A stretch of DNA of 12,241 nt from the NCBI GenBank assembly GCA_016208645.1, contig JACQXP010000052.1:1-12241 (forward strand). The letters run 5' to 3'. This document shows positions 1 through 7,900 of this stretch, one piece after another. The position numbers were made by a program, and so were the translations under genes. Below the pieces are notes generated by a model that ran no database searches, was not told the origin of the DNA, and worked only from the letters and a program-made list of their open reading frames with translations. Numbering within the stretch: position 1 is the stretch's first letter; each line of letters starts with the position of its first letter. The stretch comes from Candidatus Methylomirabilota bacterium. GTDB taxonomy: Bacteria; Methylomirabilota; Methylomirabilia; Methylomirabilales; 2-02-FULL-66-22.

Positions 1-115
1 AATGACCAATGAACCAATGACCAAATCCCCCCCCTCCCGCCCCTCTCCCCGCGGTGGGGGAGAGGGGCGGGGGGAGGGGAGGCCGCATTGGCCATTGGCT
101 TGGGAATTGGTCATT
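1..115. repeat. Long imperfect inverted repeat with GC-rich hairpin core
   Basis: The ends AATGACCAAT (1-10) and ATTGGTCATT (106-115) are perfect reverse complements. The core is a 12-bp perfect stem, GCCCCTCTCCCC (39-50) with GGGGAGAGGGGC (57-68), around the 6-base loop GCGGTG. Further C/G pairing extends outward. Between core and ends, both flanks carry repeated CCAATG/CATTGG words (left near 7-24, right near 86-110). The element may begin before the window. It has no open frame of its own and no T-run, so it is not a classical terminator. It resembles an interspersed intergenic repeat; its function is unknown. Confidence 0.7.
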
Positions 116-134
116 GCAAGGTGCCGAGGGGGTC

Positions 135-293
135 ATGCAGACTGATCTGACGACCGGACTGTATATCTGCCCGGCGTGTGAAGAGGTCTTCGAGCTCAGC
201 GACGAACTGCCGATCTGCGAGACGTGCCTGAGCGTTTTGGAGGGGTGCTCGCCCGGCGACGCCGAGGCAGAGATGCCTTGCCTGGTCAGCTGA
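135..293 (+). CDS. Small possible zinc-ribbon protein (52 aa)
   Basis: The ATG at 135 is preceded by a purine-rich GAGGGGG ribosome-binding site (126-132). The predicted protein has two CxxC knuckles, CPAC at residues 12-15 and CETC at 28-31, separated by 12 residues. That is the usual layout of a zinc ribbon or rubredoxin-like knuckle pair. An acidic tail follows with two more cysteines. There is no transmembrane segment or signal peptide. The frame is open further upstream to 54, but that part translates the repeat and is glycine/arginine-rich, so the internal ATG is preferred. The family is not recognised. It could be a small metal-binding protein or a chance frame; the spacing of the cysteines is the main support. 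Confidence 0.5.
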   Translation: MQTDLTTGLYICPACEEVFELSDELPICETCLSVLEGCSPGDAEAEMPCLVS

Positions 294-829
294 CCACAGG
301 CTCCGGCGAGGATTCGCGAGAGTTGCTGTCACCGCTTGCCGGGACGCGGGCTGGGCAAGGCCGCCGGGTGTCACCGCGACCGGGGCGATTTTTCTTCTGG
401 TGTCGACCCGGATAGCCAGTTGGAGGACCTGATTGCCTTCATGCGAGCGGGGTACATGCGAGAGGGGAGAGGAGGGCGAGTCGAAGTGAGGAAGTCCATC
501 TCTGCTGCAGAGGCAGAAGAGGTGCTGCTTGGCCCCCGCCTGGCGGCCTGGCTCCCCGAGGCGGACTGGGAGTGGCGCGATCGGGTCAATTCAAATCTGT
601 GGCCGTGCGAACTCCTTCCCCAGCGGAGGACGGCTCCGACGCCACCCACCTCCCTCCGTACCGTTCCTCCGGGAGACGAGCGCTGAGCCGAGAACACCCT
701 CCGGGCTGCTCGCCGAGGTGTCTGGGGCCAGGCTTGCGTAATCGCGCTATTCAGTCTGATAAGGCCCCGATGGAACGCCCCTGCCAGGTCCGACGAGGGC
801 GGATCTCCCGTGAATGTTGCCGTGCGGCG
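294..829. other. Stretch without a clear gene; possible gene remnant at about 408-590
   Basis: No frame here has a good start with a ribosome-binding site. The forward frame ending at the stop at 686 reads protein-like between about 408 and 590, with alternating acidic and hydrophobic residues such as LEDLIAFM and AEEVLLG, and then becomes proline/arginine-rich and unconvincing. Possible ATG starts are at 441 and 456. A GGAGG lies 14 bases before 441, which is too far. This may be a decayed gene fragment or a short real gene of about 80 residues. No tRNA, rRNA or terminator was seen in the stretch. Confidence 0.25.
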
Positions 830-1777
830 TCAAGAGGTCCGACGGCCCGGAACGGGTGGCAGGGTCTTTCGGCCTCGGGTGATGGGGAGTCGGGTGGCCT
901 GCCAGGGCCGAGTGTCAGAGGTGGGGTCGGCAGCGGCAGAGCCGCCAACCAATCGGGCCATGGCCTGGTCAATGCGCCTGCCGATCTCGGGATCGGCGGT
1001 CGGGAGCAGGCAGGCGTCGTAGCGGCGTTCCAGCGTGTCCGCGGCGGGGGTTTCCTGGACGGCACCGTCGGACCTGGTCACGATGGTCAAGGCGGGCCGC
1101 GTGGCCGTCATGGCGGACCGGAGGCGGACCGACGAATCCAGACAGAAGGCTGCGACGAGGGGCGGGTAGACGGGCCAGGCCAGGGCCCAGGCCGGTACGT
1201 TGCGGTTCCGGCCGCCCGGAGGAAGCACCTGGGTCAGATCCCCGGGGAATCTCGCGACCGAGAGACCGGCCTCACGAATCTCGACCCAGCGGTCGGGGGC
1301 CCACATGGACAGCCAGGTGAGGGCCCGGTCGTCCTGCACCGCGCACTCGATGAACCCGATGGCGAAAGAGTCGGGACCGAATTGCCGGGAAGATGCGGGC
1401 GTGGGGATGCCCTGCTCGCCGAAGGACGGTCCCAGGCGCAGGAGTCTTTCGATCACCGAGAATTCCTCGAAGACGGCCTCATCGGGATGGGGGTAATACT
1501 TCATTCCAAGCCGGAACCAGAGGTATGGGCCGAGGCCGAGCAGGTTGCTTCCCCGCCTCGCGTCCATCACCTCCAGGGCATGGACGCCGCGCCGGCGATT
1601 GGACCAGAGGAAGTAGGCGGGCGCGGCCGCCGGGCTCTGACGCATTCGAGTGAATCCCCACCGTCGCCGAAAGGTCGGAAGGCTGAGGGCGCGCAGGAAC
1701 TGGCTCTCCAATTCCCGGAAGGCCTTGAGGTGAACGGCCTCCTCTGCGGCGAGGGGCGCGGCGGCTGTCCTTGACAT
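830..1777 (-). CDS. Hypothetical protein (315 aa), divergent from the hemerythrin-kor operon
   Basis: The family is not recognised. The start chosen is the ATG at 1777 (minus strand), six bases downstream of GGGAGG. An in-frame upstream ATG at 1876 would add 33 residues but lacks such a site. The protein looks soluble, with no signal peptide or membrane helix. It is rich in tryptophan, arginine and proline, with aromatic patches such as YLWFRLGMKYYPHP near the first third and LTWLSMWAPDRWVEI near the middle. The arginine-rich C-terminal 40 residues look disordered. A long open frame runs on the opposite strand (572-1774), but its glycine/arginine/proline-rich translation is typical of an antisense shadow in high-GC DNA. 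It is transcribed away from the kor operon and shares its upstream region. Confidence 0.65.
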   Translation of the reverse strand: MSRTAAAPLAAEEAVHLKAFRELESQFLRALSLPTFRRRWGFTRMRQSPAAAPAYFLWSNRRRGVHALEVMDARRGSNLLGLGPYLWFRLGMKYYPHPDEAVFEEFSVIERLLRLGPSFGEQGIPTPASSRQFGPDSFAIGFIECAVQDDRALTWLSMWAPDRWVEIREAGLSVARFPGDLTQVLPPGGRNRNVPAWALAWPVYPPLVAAFCLDSSVRLRSAMTATRPALTIVTRSDGAVQETPAADTLERRYDACLLPTADPEIGRRIDQAMARLVGGSAAADPTSDTRPWQATRLPITRGRKTLPPVPGRRTS

Positions 1778-2090
1778 GCTGCCTCCCTGGCGGCTGATCC
1801 GGTCCCGATGCCAGAGTAGGCCTCCCGGAAGAATCCCGTCAACAGGAACCCAGACTTGATGACGTCCGCAGGACAATCGGATTGATTCAATCCAGATTTG
1901 TCAGTATGTGAGAGTCTTGCGCCATATCCCACAGACGACAGTCCGGAATCCTACGGACGCCCACCCAACCGCCGCTCGGAATTGGTGTGGCAGGCGGCTG
2001 AGGTATTTCTCGCAGCCCGGCGCGGCTTGCAATTCAAGCAGATAGGTAGAACGGGGCCCGCCGAGCCGTCCACCGCAGTCGAGCCCCCCG
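1778..2090. other. Divergent intergenic region between the hypothetical gene and the hemerythrin-kor operon
   Basis: This region separates two divergent genes and is locally AT-richer than the coding DNA around 1860-1915. It holds the 15-bp palindrome listed separately. A weak sigma-70-like pair, TTGATT (1882-1887) and TATGTG (1905-1910) with a 17-base spacer, is possible but poor. A forward frame is open from 1898 into the hemerythrin gene. Its first 80 to 95 residues are low in recognisable structure, and the sigma-54 element at 2091 lies inside it, so this part is treated as non-coding. Confidence 0.45.
1879..1893. promoter_or_regulatory. Perfect 15-bp palindrome, possible operator
   Basis: GGATTGA-T-TCAATCC is a perfect inverted repeat with a single central base. 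It lies between the divergent genes, about 100 bases before the minus-strand start and about 225 to 240 bases before the predicted sigma-54 start site at about 2117. That placement fits an operator or enhancer site. However, GGATTG-type words also occur in the intergenic repeat islands of this window, so it could be a copy of that repeat. Confidence 0.35.
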
Positions 2091-2106
2091 TGGCACAGGC
2101 ATTGCT
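2091..2106 (+). promoter_or_regulatory. Sigma-54 (RpoN) promoter of the hemerythrin-kor operon
   Basis: TGGCACAGGCATTGCT matches the -24/-12 consensus TGGCAC-N5-TTGCW exactly, with GG (2092-2093) and GC (2104-2105) separated by the required 10 bases. The expected transcription start is about 2117. The match lies in the gap before the hemerythrin-korDABC genes and on their strand. It implies activation by an enhancer-binding protein that is not encoded in this window. It also argues that the hemerythrin gene starts after about 2117. Confidence 0.7.
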
Positions 2107-2182
2107 GCTTCCCCTACCGCCCATAGCCCGCGCATTGATGGAATCGGTTGGTCGCTCATCCGGTGACGACGTGAACCGACGC

Positions 2183-2608
2183 ATGGATGCCGATCAGGAT
2201 ATTCCCGCCAACGCCCAGGCACTGCTCGATACCCTGGCTTCCACCGGAAAGACGGTCCGACTGGCCAGCCTCACCGGGGGGCTGGCTGACCTCGAGTTGC
2301 AGTGGGCGCGGCACGTGGAAGAGGCGGAGAACCGGCTGTTCCCGCGGCTCGTGGCCGGCGGACCCGAGGCGGATGGTCCCGTGGGATTCTGCCTGGCGGA
2401 ACACGCCGCGCTCACCGCCCGGCTGGCCGAGCTGGCGGCCACCCGCCCGACGCCCGAGTGGTTCCGAGAGGCGGAACTCCTCATCGGCCGGTTGATCCAG
2501 CACCTGTTTATCGAGGCCCGCATTCTCCAGCCCCTGCCGGTCCGGACGGCCTCCGGGGCCGCCGCCCTGCGTGCCGACCATCCTCTCCAGGAGAAAGGGA
2601 AGCCATGA
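2183..2608 (+). CDS. Hemerythrin-like (HHE-type) protein
   Basis: The protein has 141 residues from the ATG at 2183. It looks like a four-helix hemerythrin-type domain that may bind a di-iron centre. Visible features are a helix with H44, E47 and E49 ending in LFPRL, an EH pair at 73-74 followed by a helical segment, and H107-xxx-E111 in the last helix followed by a proline, as in HHE domains. The histidine normally found in the first helix is not seen, so the metal site may be incomplete or divergent. The start is uncertain: ATG 2138 and GTG 2171 are also in frame, and none has a strong ribosome-binding site. Starts before about 2117 are disfavoured by the sigma-54 promoter. The stop overlaps korD, implying translational coupling. 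A role in oxygen sensing or protection of the Kor enzyme is inferred. Confidence 0.7.
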   Translation: MDADQDIPANAQALLDTLASTGKTVRLASLTGGLADLELQWARHVEEAENRLFPRLVAGGPEADGPVGFCLAEHAALTARLAELAATRPTPEWFREAELLIGRLIQHLFIEARILQPLPVRTASGAAALRADHPLQEKGKP

Positions 2609-2895
2609 TGGCCACTGCCACCAAGCTTCGCACCCGCGAGGACGTGCTGCAGGTCGCCCGGGCGGCGACCAAGAGTTATGTCAGCACGGCCGTGACCATC
2701 CAGATCAATGACGCCTGGTGCAAGGGCTGCACCATCTGCGTGGAGTTCTGCCCCAAGGACGTCCTGGTGATGAACCGCCTGGACAAGGTGGAGGTCAAGT
2801 CCCTGGAGGCCTGCACCAAGTGCATGCGCTGCGAGCAACTGTGCCCCGACTTCGCCATCGTGGTGTTCGGTGAACCGGGGAAGTCCAAGAGCTAG
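2605..2895 (+). CDS. korD: 2-oxoacid:ferredoxin oxidoreductase, ferredoxin-like delta subunit (KorD type)
   Basis: This 96-residue iron-sulfur subunit carries two 4Fe-4S motifs: CxxCxxCxxxCP with cysteines 39, 42, 45 and 49, and a second with cysteines 70, 73, 76 and 80. It would pass electrons from the catalytic subunits to ferredoxin. The ATG at 2605 overlaps the hemerythrin stop as ATGA, with GGAGAAAGGG just upstream; a second ATG at 2608 is also possible. The residues before the first cluster form a short extension. It is first in the order D-A-B-C known for archaeal-type 2-oxoglutarate oxidoreductases. Length and motif spacing fit KorD/VorD/PorD-type subunits, and the exact substrate class cannot be read from this subunit. 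Confidence 0.93.
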   Translation: MMATATKLRTREDVLQVARAATKSYVSTAVTIQINDAWCKGCTICVEFCPKDVLVMNRLDKVEVKSLEACTKCMRCEQLCPDFAIVVFGEPGKSKS

Positions 2896-2916
2896 CCTTC
2901 TAAGGCAGGAGGGGGC

Positions 2917-4065
2917 GTGAGCACACAGACGAAATCCCGCCAGGTCAAGCTGCTCCAGGGGAACGAGGCGTGTGCCGAGGCGGCCATCGCGGCCGGGTGC
3001 CGGTTCTTCGCCGGCTATCCCATCTCGCCCTCCTCGGAGATTGCCGAGCACCTGTCGGTCCGCCTGCCCCAGGTGGGGGGTCGCTTCATCCAGATGGAGG
3101 ACGAGATCGCCGCCATGGGCGCCATCCTGGGAGCGGCCATGACCGGGGCCAAGGTGATGACCGCCACCAGCGGCCCGGGGTATTCGCTGAAACAGGAGAA
3201 CATCGGCTACGCCGTCATGGCGGAGATCCCCTGCGTGATCGTGGACGTCATGCGCGGAGGGCCCAGCACCGGCCTGCCCACCTCGCCGGCCCAATCCGAC
3301 GTGATGCAGGCGCGCTGGGGCACCCACGGCGACCATCCGGCGGTGGCGCTGGCGCCGGCCTCGGTGCGCGAGGTGTACGACGAGACCATCCGGGCCTTCA
3401 ACATCGCCGAGCGGTTCCGCATCCCGGTCACCCTGTTGGTGGATGAGATCATCGCCCACATGCGGGAGCGGGTGGAGCTGCCGGCCAAGGGGGAGATCGC
3501 GCTGTGGGAGCGGCCGCGGCCCACGGTTCCGCCGGACCAGTACCTGCCGTTCGGCGACACGCCGACGGGGGTGCCGCCCATGGCGAACTTCGGCGAGGGC
3601 TACCGGTACCACGTCACCGGCCTCTACCACGATCCCCGCGGCCTGCCCAAGGACAGCCCGGAGGTGGTGGACACCGTCATGCGGCGCCTGATGCGGAAGA
3701 TCGAGCTGGGCACCCCGGACATCCTGAAGCACGAGGAGGTCCTGCTGGACGACGCCGCGCTGGGCATCGTGGCCTACGGCTCCTCGGCGCGCTCGGCCAA
3801 GGCGGCCATCCGGATGGCGCGCGCCCGGGGGATCAAGGCGGGACTCATGCGGCCCCTGACCATCTGGCCGTTCATCGAGGGGCCCGTGGCCGACCTGGCG
3901 AAGCAGGTGCGCCACATCATCGTGCCGGAGATGAACCTGGGCCAGCTCGTGCTGGAGGTCGAGCGGGTGGTGCGGGGCCGCTGCCCCGTCCACCGGGTGA
4001 ACCGGGTGAGCGGGGAGCCCATCCCGCCGGACGAGATCCTGGCCAAGATCGAGGAGCTGGCCTAG
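2917..4065 (+). CDS. korA: 2-oxoacid:ferredoxin oxidoreductase alpha subunit (KorA type)
   Basis: The alpha subunit of a thiamine-diphosphate 2-oxoacid:ferredoxin oxidoreductase, which with KorB converts a 2-oxoacid plus CoA to acyl-CoA, CO2 and reduced ferredoxin. The 382 residues fit KorA. Visible motifs are YPISPS at 34-39 (family YPITP), the acidic MEDE at 60-63 in the pyrimidine-binding domain, TSGPG at 83-87 and GPSTGLPT at 114-121. The C-terminal third is the transketolase C-like domain. The start is GTG 2917 behind AGGAGGGG (2907-2914), 21 bases after korD. The likely substrate is 2-oxoglutarate, from the korDABC arrangement and subunit sizes, but a branched-chain (Vor-type) 2-oxoacid is not excluded. 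The enzyme is cytoplasmic and probably oxygen-sensitive. Confidence 0.93.
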   Translation: MSTQTKSRQVKLLQGNEACAEAAIAAGCRFFAGYPISPSSEIAEHLSVRLPQVGGRFIQMEDEIAAMGAILGAAMTGAKVMTATSGPGYSLKQENIGYAVMAEIPCVIVDVMRGGPSTGLPTSPAQSDVMQARWGTHGDHPAVALAPASVREVYDETIRAFNIAERFRIPVTLLVDEIIAHMRERVELPAKGEIALWERPRPTVPPDQYLPFGDTPTGVPPMANFGEGYRYHVTGLYHDPRGLPKDSPEVVDTVMRRLMRKIELGTPDILKHEEVLLDDAALGIVAYGSSARSAKAAIRMARARGIKAGLMRPLTIWPFIEGPVADLAKQVRHIIVPEMNLGQLVLEVERVVRGRCPVHRVNRVSGEPIPPDEILAKIEELA

Positions 4066-4066
4066 A

Positions 4067-4127
4067 GATTTCGAATTTCGGATGTCGGATTTTCAAATCC
4101 GCAATCCAAGATCCGCAATCCAAAATC
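4067..4127. repeat. AT-rich GGATTT/AATCC repeat island in the korA-korB gap
   Basis: This is a low-complexity island of short words (TTTCGAATTTCGGAT, AATCCGCAATCC) in the 78-bp gap between korA and korB. It contains a direct repeat of ATCCGCAATCCAA (4097-4109 and 4111-4123) and a small hairpin GGATTT-TC-AAATCC (4087-4100). Base composition contrasts sharply with the GC-rich genes on both sides. Related islands occur at 5796, 8834 and 10981. Confidence 0.75.
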
Positions 4128-4143
4128 AGAAGAGGGGACGCGC

Positions 4144-4968
4144 GTGTTCGACTACGAAAAGTACCTGCGGCTGGAGATGTTCCCGCACATCTGGTGCCCG
4201 GGCTGCGGGGACGGCATCGTGATGAAGAGCCTGCTCCGGGCCATTGATCGGGTGGGCCTGCAGAAGGACGAGATCTGCATGGTCTCGGGCATCGGCTGCT
4301 CCAGCCGGCTCACGGGCTACGTGGACTTCAACACGCTGCACACCACCCACGGGCGGCCCCTCGCCTTCGCCACCGGGGTGAAGCTGGCCAAGCCGTCCCT
4401 CAACGTCATCGTGATCACGGGAGACGGCGACGCCCTGGCCATCGGCGGCAACCACTTCATCCACGCCGCCCGGCGGAACATTGACCTCACCGTGCTCCTG
4501 TTCAACAACGCGACCTACGGGATGACGGGAGGCCAGCTCGCGCCGACCACCCCGACCGGCAAGGTGGCCACCACGGCCCGGCAGGGGAGCATTGACCCGC
4601 CCTTCGACGCGTGCAAGCTGGCCATCGCGGCCGGCGCCAGCTACGTGGCCCGGGGGACCTCCTACCACAGCCAGCAGCTCGACCGGCTGATCGAGGGCGG
4701 GATCAAGCACAAGGGCTTCGCCTTGATCGAGATCCTGGAGAACTGCAACACCTACTACGGCCGGCCCAACAAGATCAGCCTGCTGGAGCTGCTCCAGTGG
4801 GAGAAGGACAACACGGTGAACGTCAAGGCGGCGGAGCGGATGACGCCGGAGCAGCTCCAGGGGAAGATCATCACCGGCGTCCTCCACCAGGCCGACCGCC
4901 CCGAATATGTGGCGCTGTACGAGGAGCACATCGCCCGGGTCAGGGCCAAGGCGACTGCGGCGGCGTAG
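4144..4968 (+). CDS. korB: 2-oxoacid:ferredoxin oxidoreductase beta subunit (KorB type)
   Basis: The thiamine-diphosphate-binding subunit, 274 residues. The diphosphate/Mg-binding motif runs from GDGD (93-96) to NN (121-122), followed by YGMTGGQ (125-131). Cysteines 18, 21, 52 and 201 match the position pattern of the four ligands of the intrinsic 4Fe-4S cluster in archaeal two-subunit enzymes. CPGCG at 18-22 is the usual signature, so all key residues for TPP and cluster binding are present. The start is GTG 4144, preceded by AGAGGGG (4131-4137). It sits between korA (78-bp gap holding a repeat island) and korC (269-bp gap). Confidence 0.94.
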   Translation: MFDYEKYLRLEMFPHIWCPGCGDGIVMKSLLRAIDRVGLQKDEICMVSGIGCSSRLTGYVDFNTLHTTHGRPLAFATGVKLAKPSLNVIVITGDGDALAIGGNHFIHAARRNIDLTVLLFNNATYGMTGGQLAPTTPTGKVATTARQGSIDPPFDACKLAIAAGASYVARGTSYHSQQLDRLIEGGIKHKGFALIEILENCNTYYGRPNKISLLELLQWEKDNTVNVKAAERMTPEQLQGKIITGVLHQADRPEYVALYEEHIARVRAKATAAA

Positions 4969-7900
4969 GTGGGGGTGACCGACCCCCGTCAGGCATGCAC
5001 GACGGACTGAACCTCGTCCACGCGGGGGATGGTCCCCCGCGGGGGATGGTCCCCTTCGGCGTGGCCGTGTTCGACAACGCGCAGGTCCGCCACGCCTTCT
5101 CCACGGGCGTCTTCAAGCTGAAGTTCGAGTAGTCCGCACCGCGACGATTGCCGGGAGGGGATCTCCCCCTCCCGGCGGTCGCGGGACTCCGGCGCGAGGC
5201 AGACGTTCCCGGTTCCCCGGGCAGGGAGCAACGTCCAATGAGCTACCGCTATGAGATCCGGTTGAGTGGCGAGGGTGGGCAGGGGATCGTCCTGGCGGGC
5301 GTGATCCTGGCGGAGGCAGCCGCCATCTACGACGGCAAGAACGCGACCCAGACCCAGGTCTACGGGCCGGAGTCCCGGGGGGGCGCCAGCAAGGCCGAGG
5401 TCATCATCAGCGACGAGGAGATTGACTACCCCAAGGCCATCGCGGTGGACCTGCTCCTGGCATTGACGCAGGCGGCCGCGGATAAATACGGCCACGACCT
5501 GAAGCCCTCGGGGATTCTGGTGGTGGACTCGACCAAGGTGGTGAACGTCCCGAGCGGGGATTTCGCGGTGCACCGGCTCCCCATCATTGATACGGCAAAG
5601 GACACGGTGGGCAAGGCCATGGTGGCCAACATCGTCTCCCTGGGGGTCATCACCGGCCTGTCCAAGGTGGTCTCGCGCGAGGCCATCGAACGGGCGGTCC
5701 TGGCCCGGGTGCCGAAGGGCACCGAGGAGTTGAACCGCCGCGCCCTGGAGGCGGGGTTCAGCCTGGCCGGCGGCGCGCCCTCCGCCTGAGCCGGTGATTT
5801 TCGATTGTCGAATTCCGATTGCCGATTGATCCATCCTTTCCGCGTACGCACTCCGTGGTCTCCTTCCCCAACCACCGACGCCCGCCTTCACCCCGACAGC
5901 GACAGGGGGATCCGACAGCGATGGATCGAGGTGTTTCGCTGTCCCTGTCGCTATCGCTGTCGGCTTTCCTGATCCCTGCCCCCCGACCCCCGCTCCTGAG
6001 ACAAAGGGTCTCAGGTTTCCACAGGACTGAGACAGCAGGAGATGTGGGACCGTGGCACTCGGAAATGAGTGACCGGCGGGGTGGGGTCTCGAGTCATCCA
6101 GGGCCATGAAACTCGCCGTTTCTACGTGACTTTGGGTCGCCGGCGGCACGCATCGGGGGTCATGCCCCTGGATCCGCCTCCTCGCCCCCCGTGGCATTGG
6201 CTTTGCAATCCTCCATGGAGGGAAGTGTGTGGTGGACTCGTCACAGAGATTGAGAGCGGGGGCATGAAGGCCATGAGCGCGCACCTGCTTATCGTCGAGG
6301 ATGATCCTGAGATGCGGGACCTTTTGCGGAAGGTCCTGGAGAAGGAAGGCTACCGGATCTCCGTGGCGGGGGATGGGCGTGAGGCCACGACCTCGCTTTC
6401 CCGGAAGCCGTTCGATCTCGTCGTCACGGACTTGTTGATGCCCGACGACGGCGGGCTGGAGCTTCTGCGGGCCATCCGCCAGACTCACCCCACCCTGCCC
6501 GTGATCATCATCACCGCCTTCGGGGATTGGGGAAGCTACAGCCGGGCTCTGGAGCTGGGGGCCGCGGCCTTCATCAGCAAGCCGCTGAAGATGGCGGAGT
6601 TGATCGCCGCCATCCAGACGGCCTTGGCCGGGCGCGGCGCTGGCCAGGCGGTCTGAGGGACATGAACCTATCGCCGCTCTGAGGGGGCGCCATGCTGCCG
6701 ATCCGACGGATCCTGTTTCCCACGGACTTCTCAGAGCACGCGGAGTACGCCTGGACCCACACCCTGACCTTCGCCCAGGAGTTCGGCGCGGAGGTGCACC
6801 TGCTCCACGTGGTCGCGCCGCCCCCGCGCCTGACGGAGGCGTACGCGGTGAATTTCGACCCGGAGAAGATGGTGAAGGACCTCACGGCCGAGGCGAACAC
6901 CGCCATGGACCGGCAGGTGGAGGCGGCCAAGGGCCGGGGGCTGATCTTTCACCGGGAGGTCCGGGTGGGGTTGGACTTCCGCGAGATCATTGATTACGCC
7001 ACCAAGCACGAGATGGATCTCATCGTGATGGCCACCCACGGCCGGACCGGCCTGGCGCACGTCCTCCTGGGCAGCGTGGCGGAGAAGATTGTGCGCAAGG
7101 CGCCATGCCCGGTCCTGACCGTCAAGCACCCGTCCATGCGGGTCGGGACCCCGTAGGACCGCGCGCGGGAGGGCACCCATGTTCGCCCGGATCCTGGTTC
7201 CCCTGGATGGCTCTCCGCTGGCAGAGGCGATCCTGCCCGAGGTGGTGGACCTGGCCCGGCTGCACGGGGCGGAGGTCCTGCTGCTGCGGGTGGCGTTGGT
7301 CCACGCCCTCCCCAGCGTGGACCAGACGGAGGCGCAGGTCCGCGCGGTGGAGGAGGCCGAGGGGTACCTGGCCGAAATCGAGCGACGGCTCGCGGCCCAG
7401 GGCCTGCCGGTGCGCGGCGCCGTCCGGTACGGGCGCGCCGTCGAGGAGATCCTGGATCACGCGCAGTGGCAGCGGGCCGACCTCATCGCCATGTCCACCC
7501 ACGGGCGCAGTGGGATCCAGCGCTTCATGCTGGGCAGCGTGGCCGAGGCGGTCGTGCGGGCTGCCCCGGTGCCGGTGCTCCTGCTCCGGGGCAGGACCCT
7601 GGCGGTGCGGCAGGAGGCCGCCGAGGCCCGCCCGTGCCCGGCGGAGCTGGCCGCGCCCGCCATTCATCACATCCTGTGCCCGGTGGATTTCTCCGAGTGT
7701 TCTGATCGGGCCATGGAATACGCCGGGGCCCTGGCCCAGCGGTTCGGGGCGGACCTGACGGTCCTGCATGTCGTCTATGACCCCCTGGATGTCACCGGCT
7801 CGCACATCCCTCACCCGCCCCTGGAACAACTGCGCGAGGAGATGGTTCGCGAGGCGGAGCACACGTTGCATGACCGGGTGGACCGCACGCTCCACTTCCT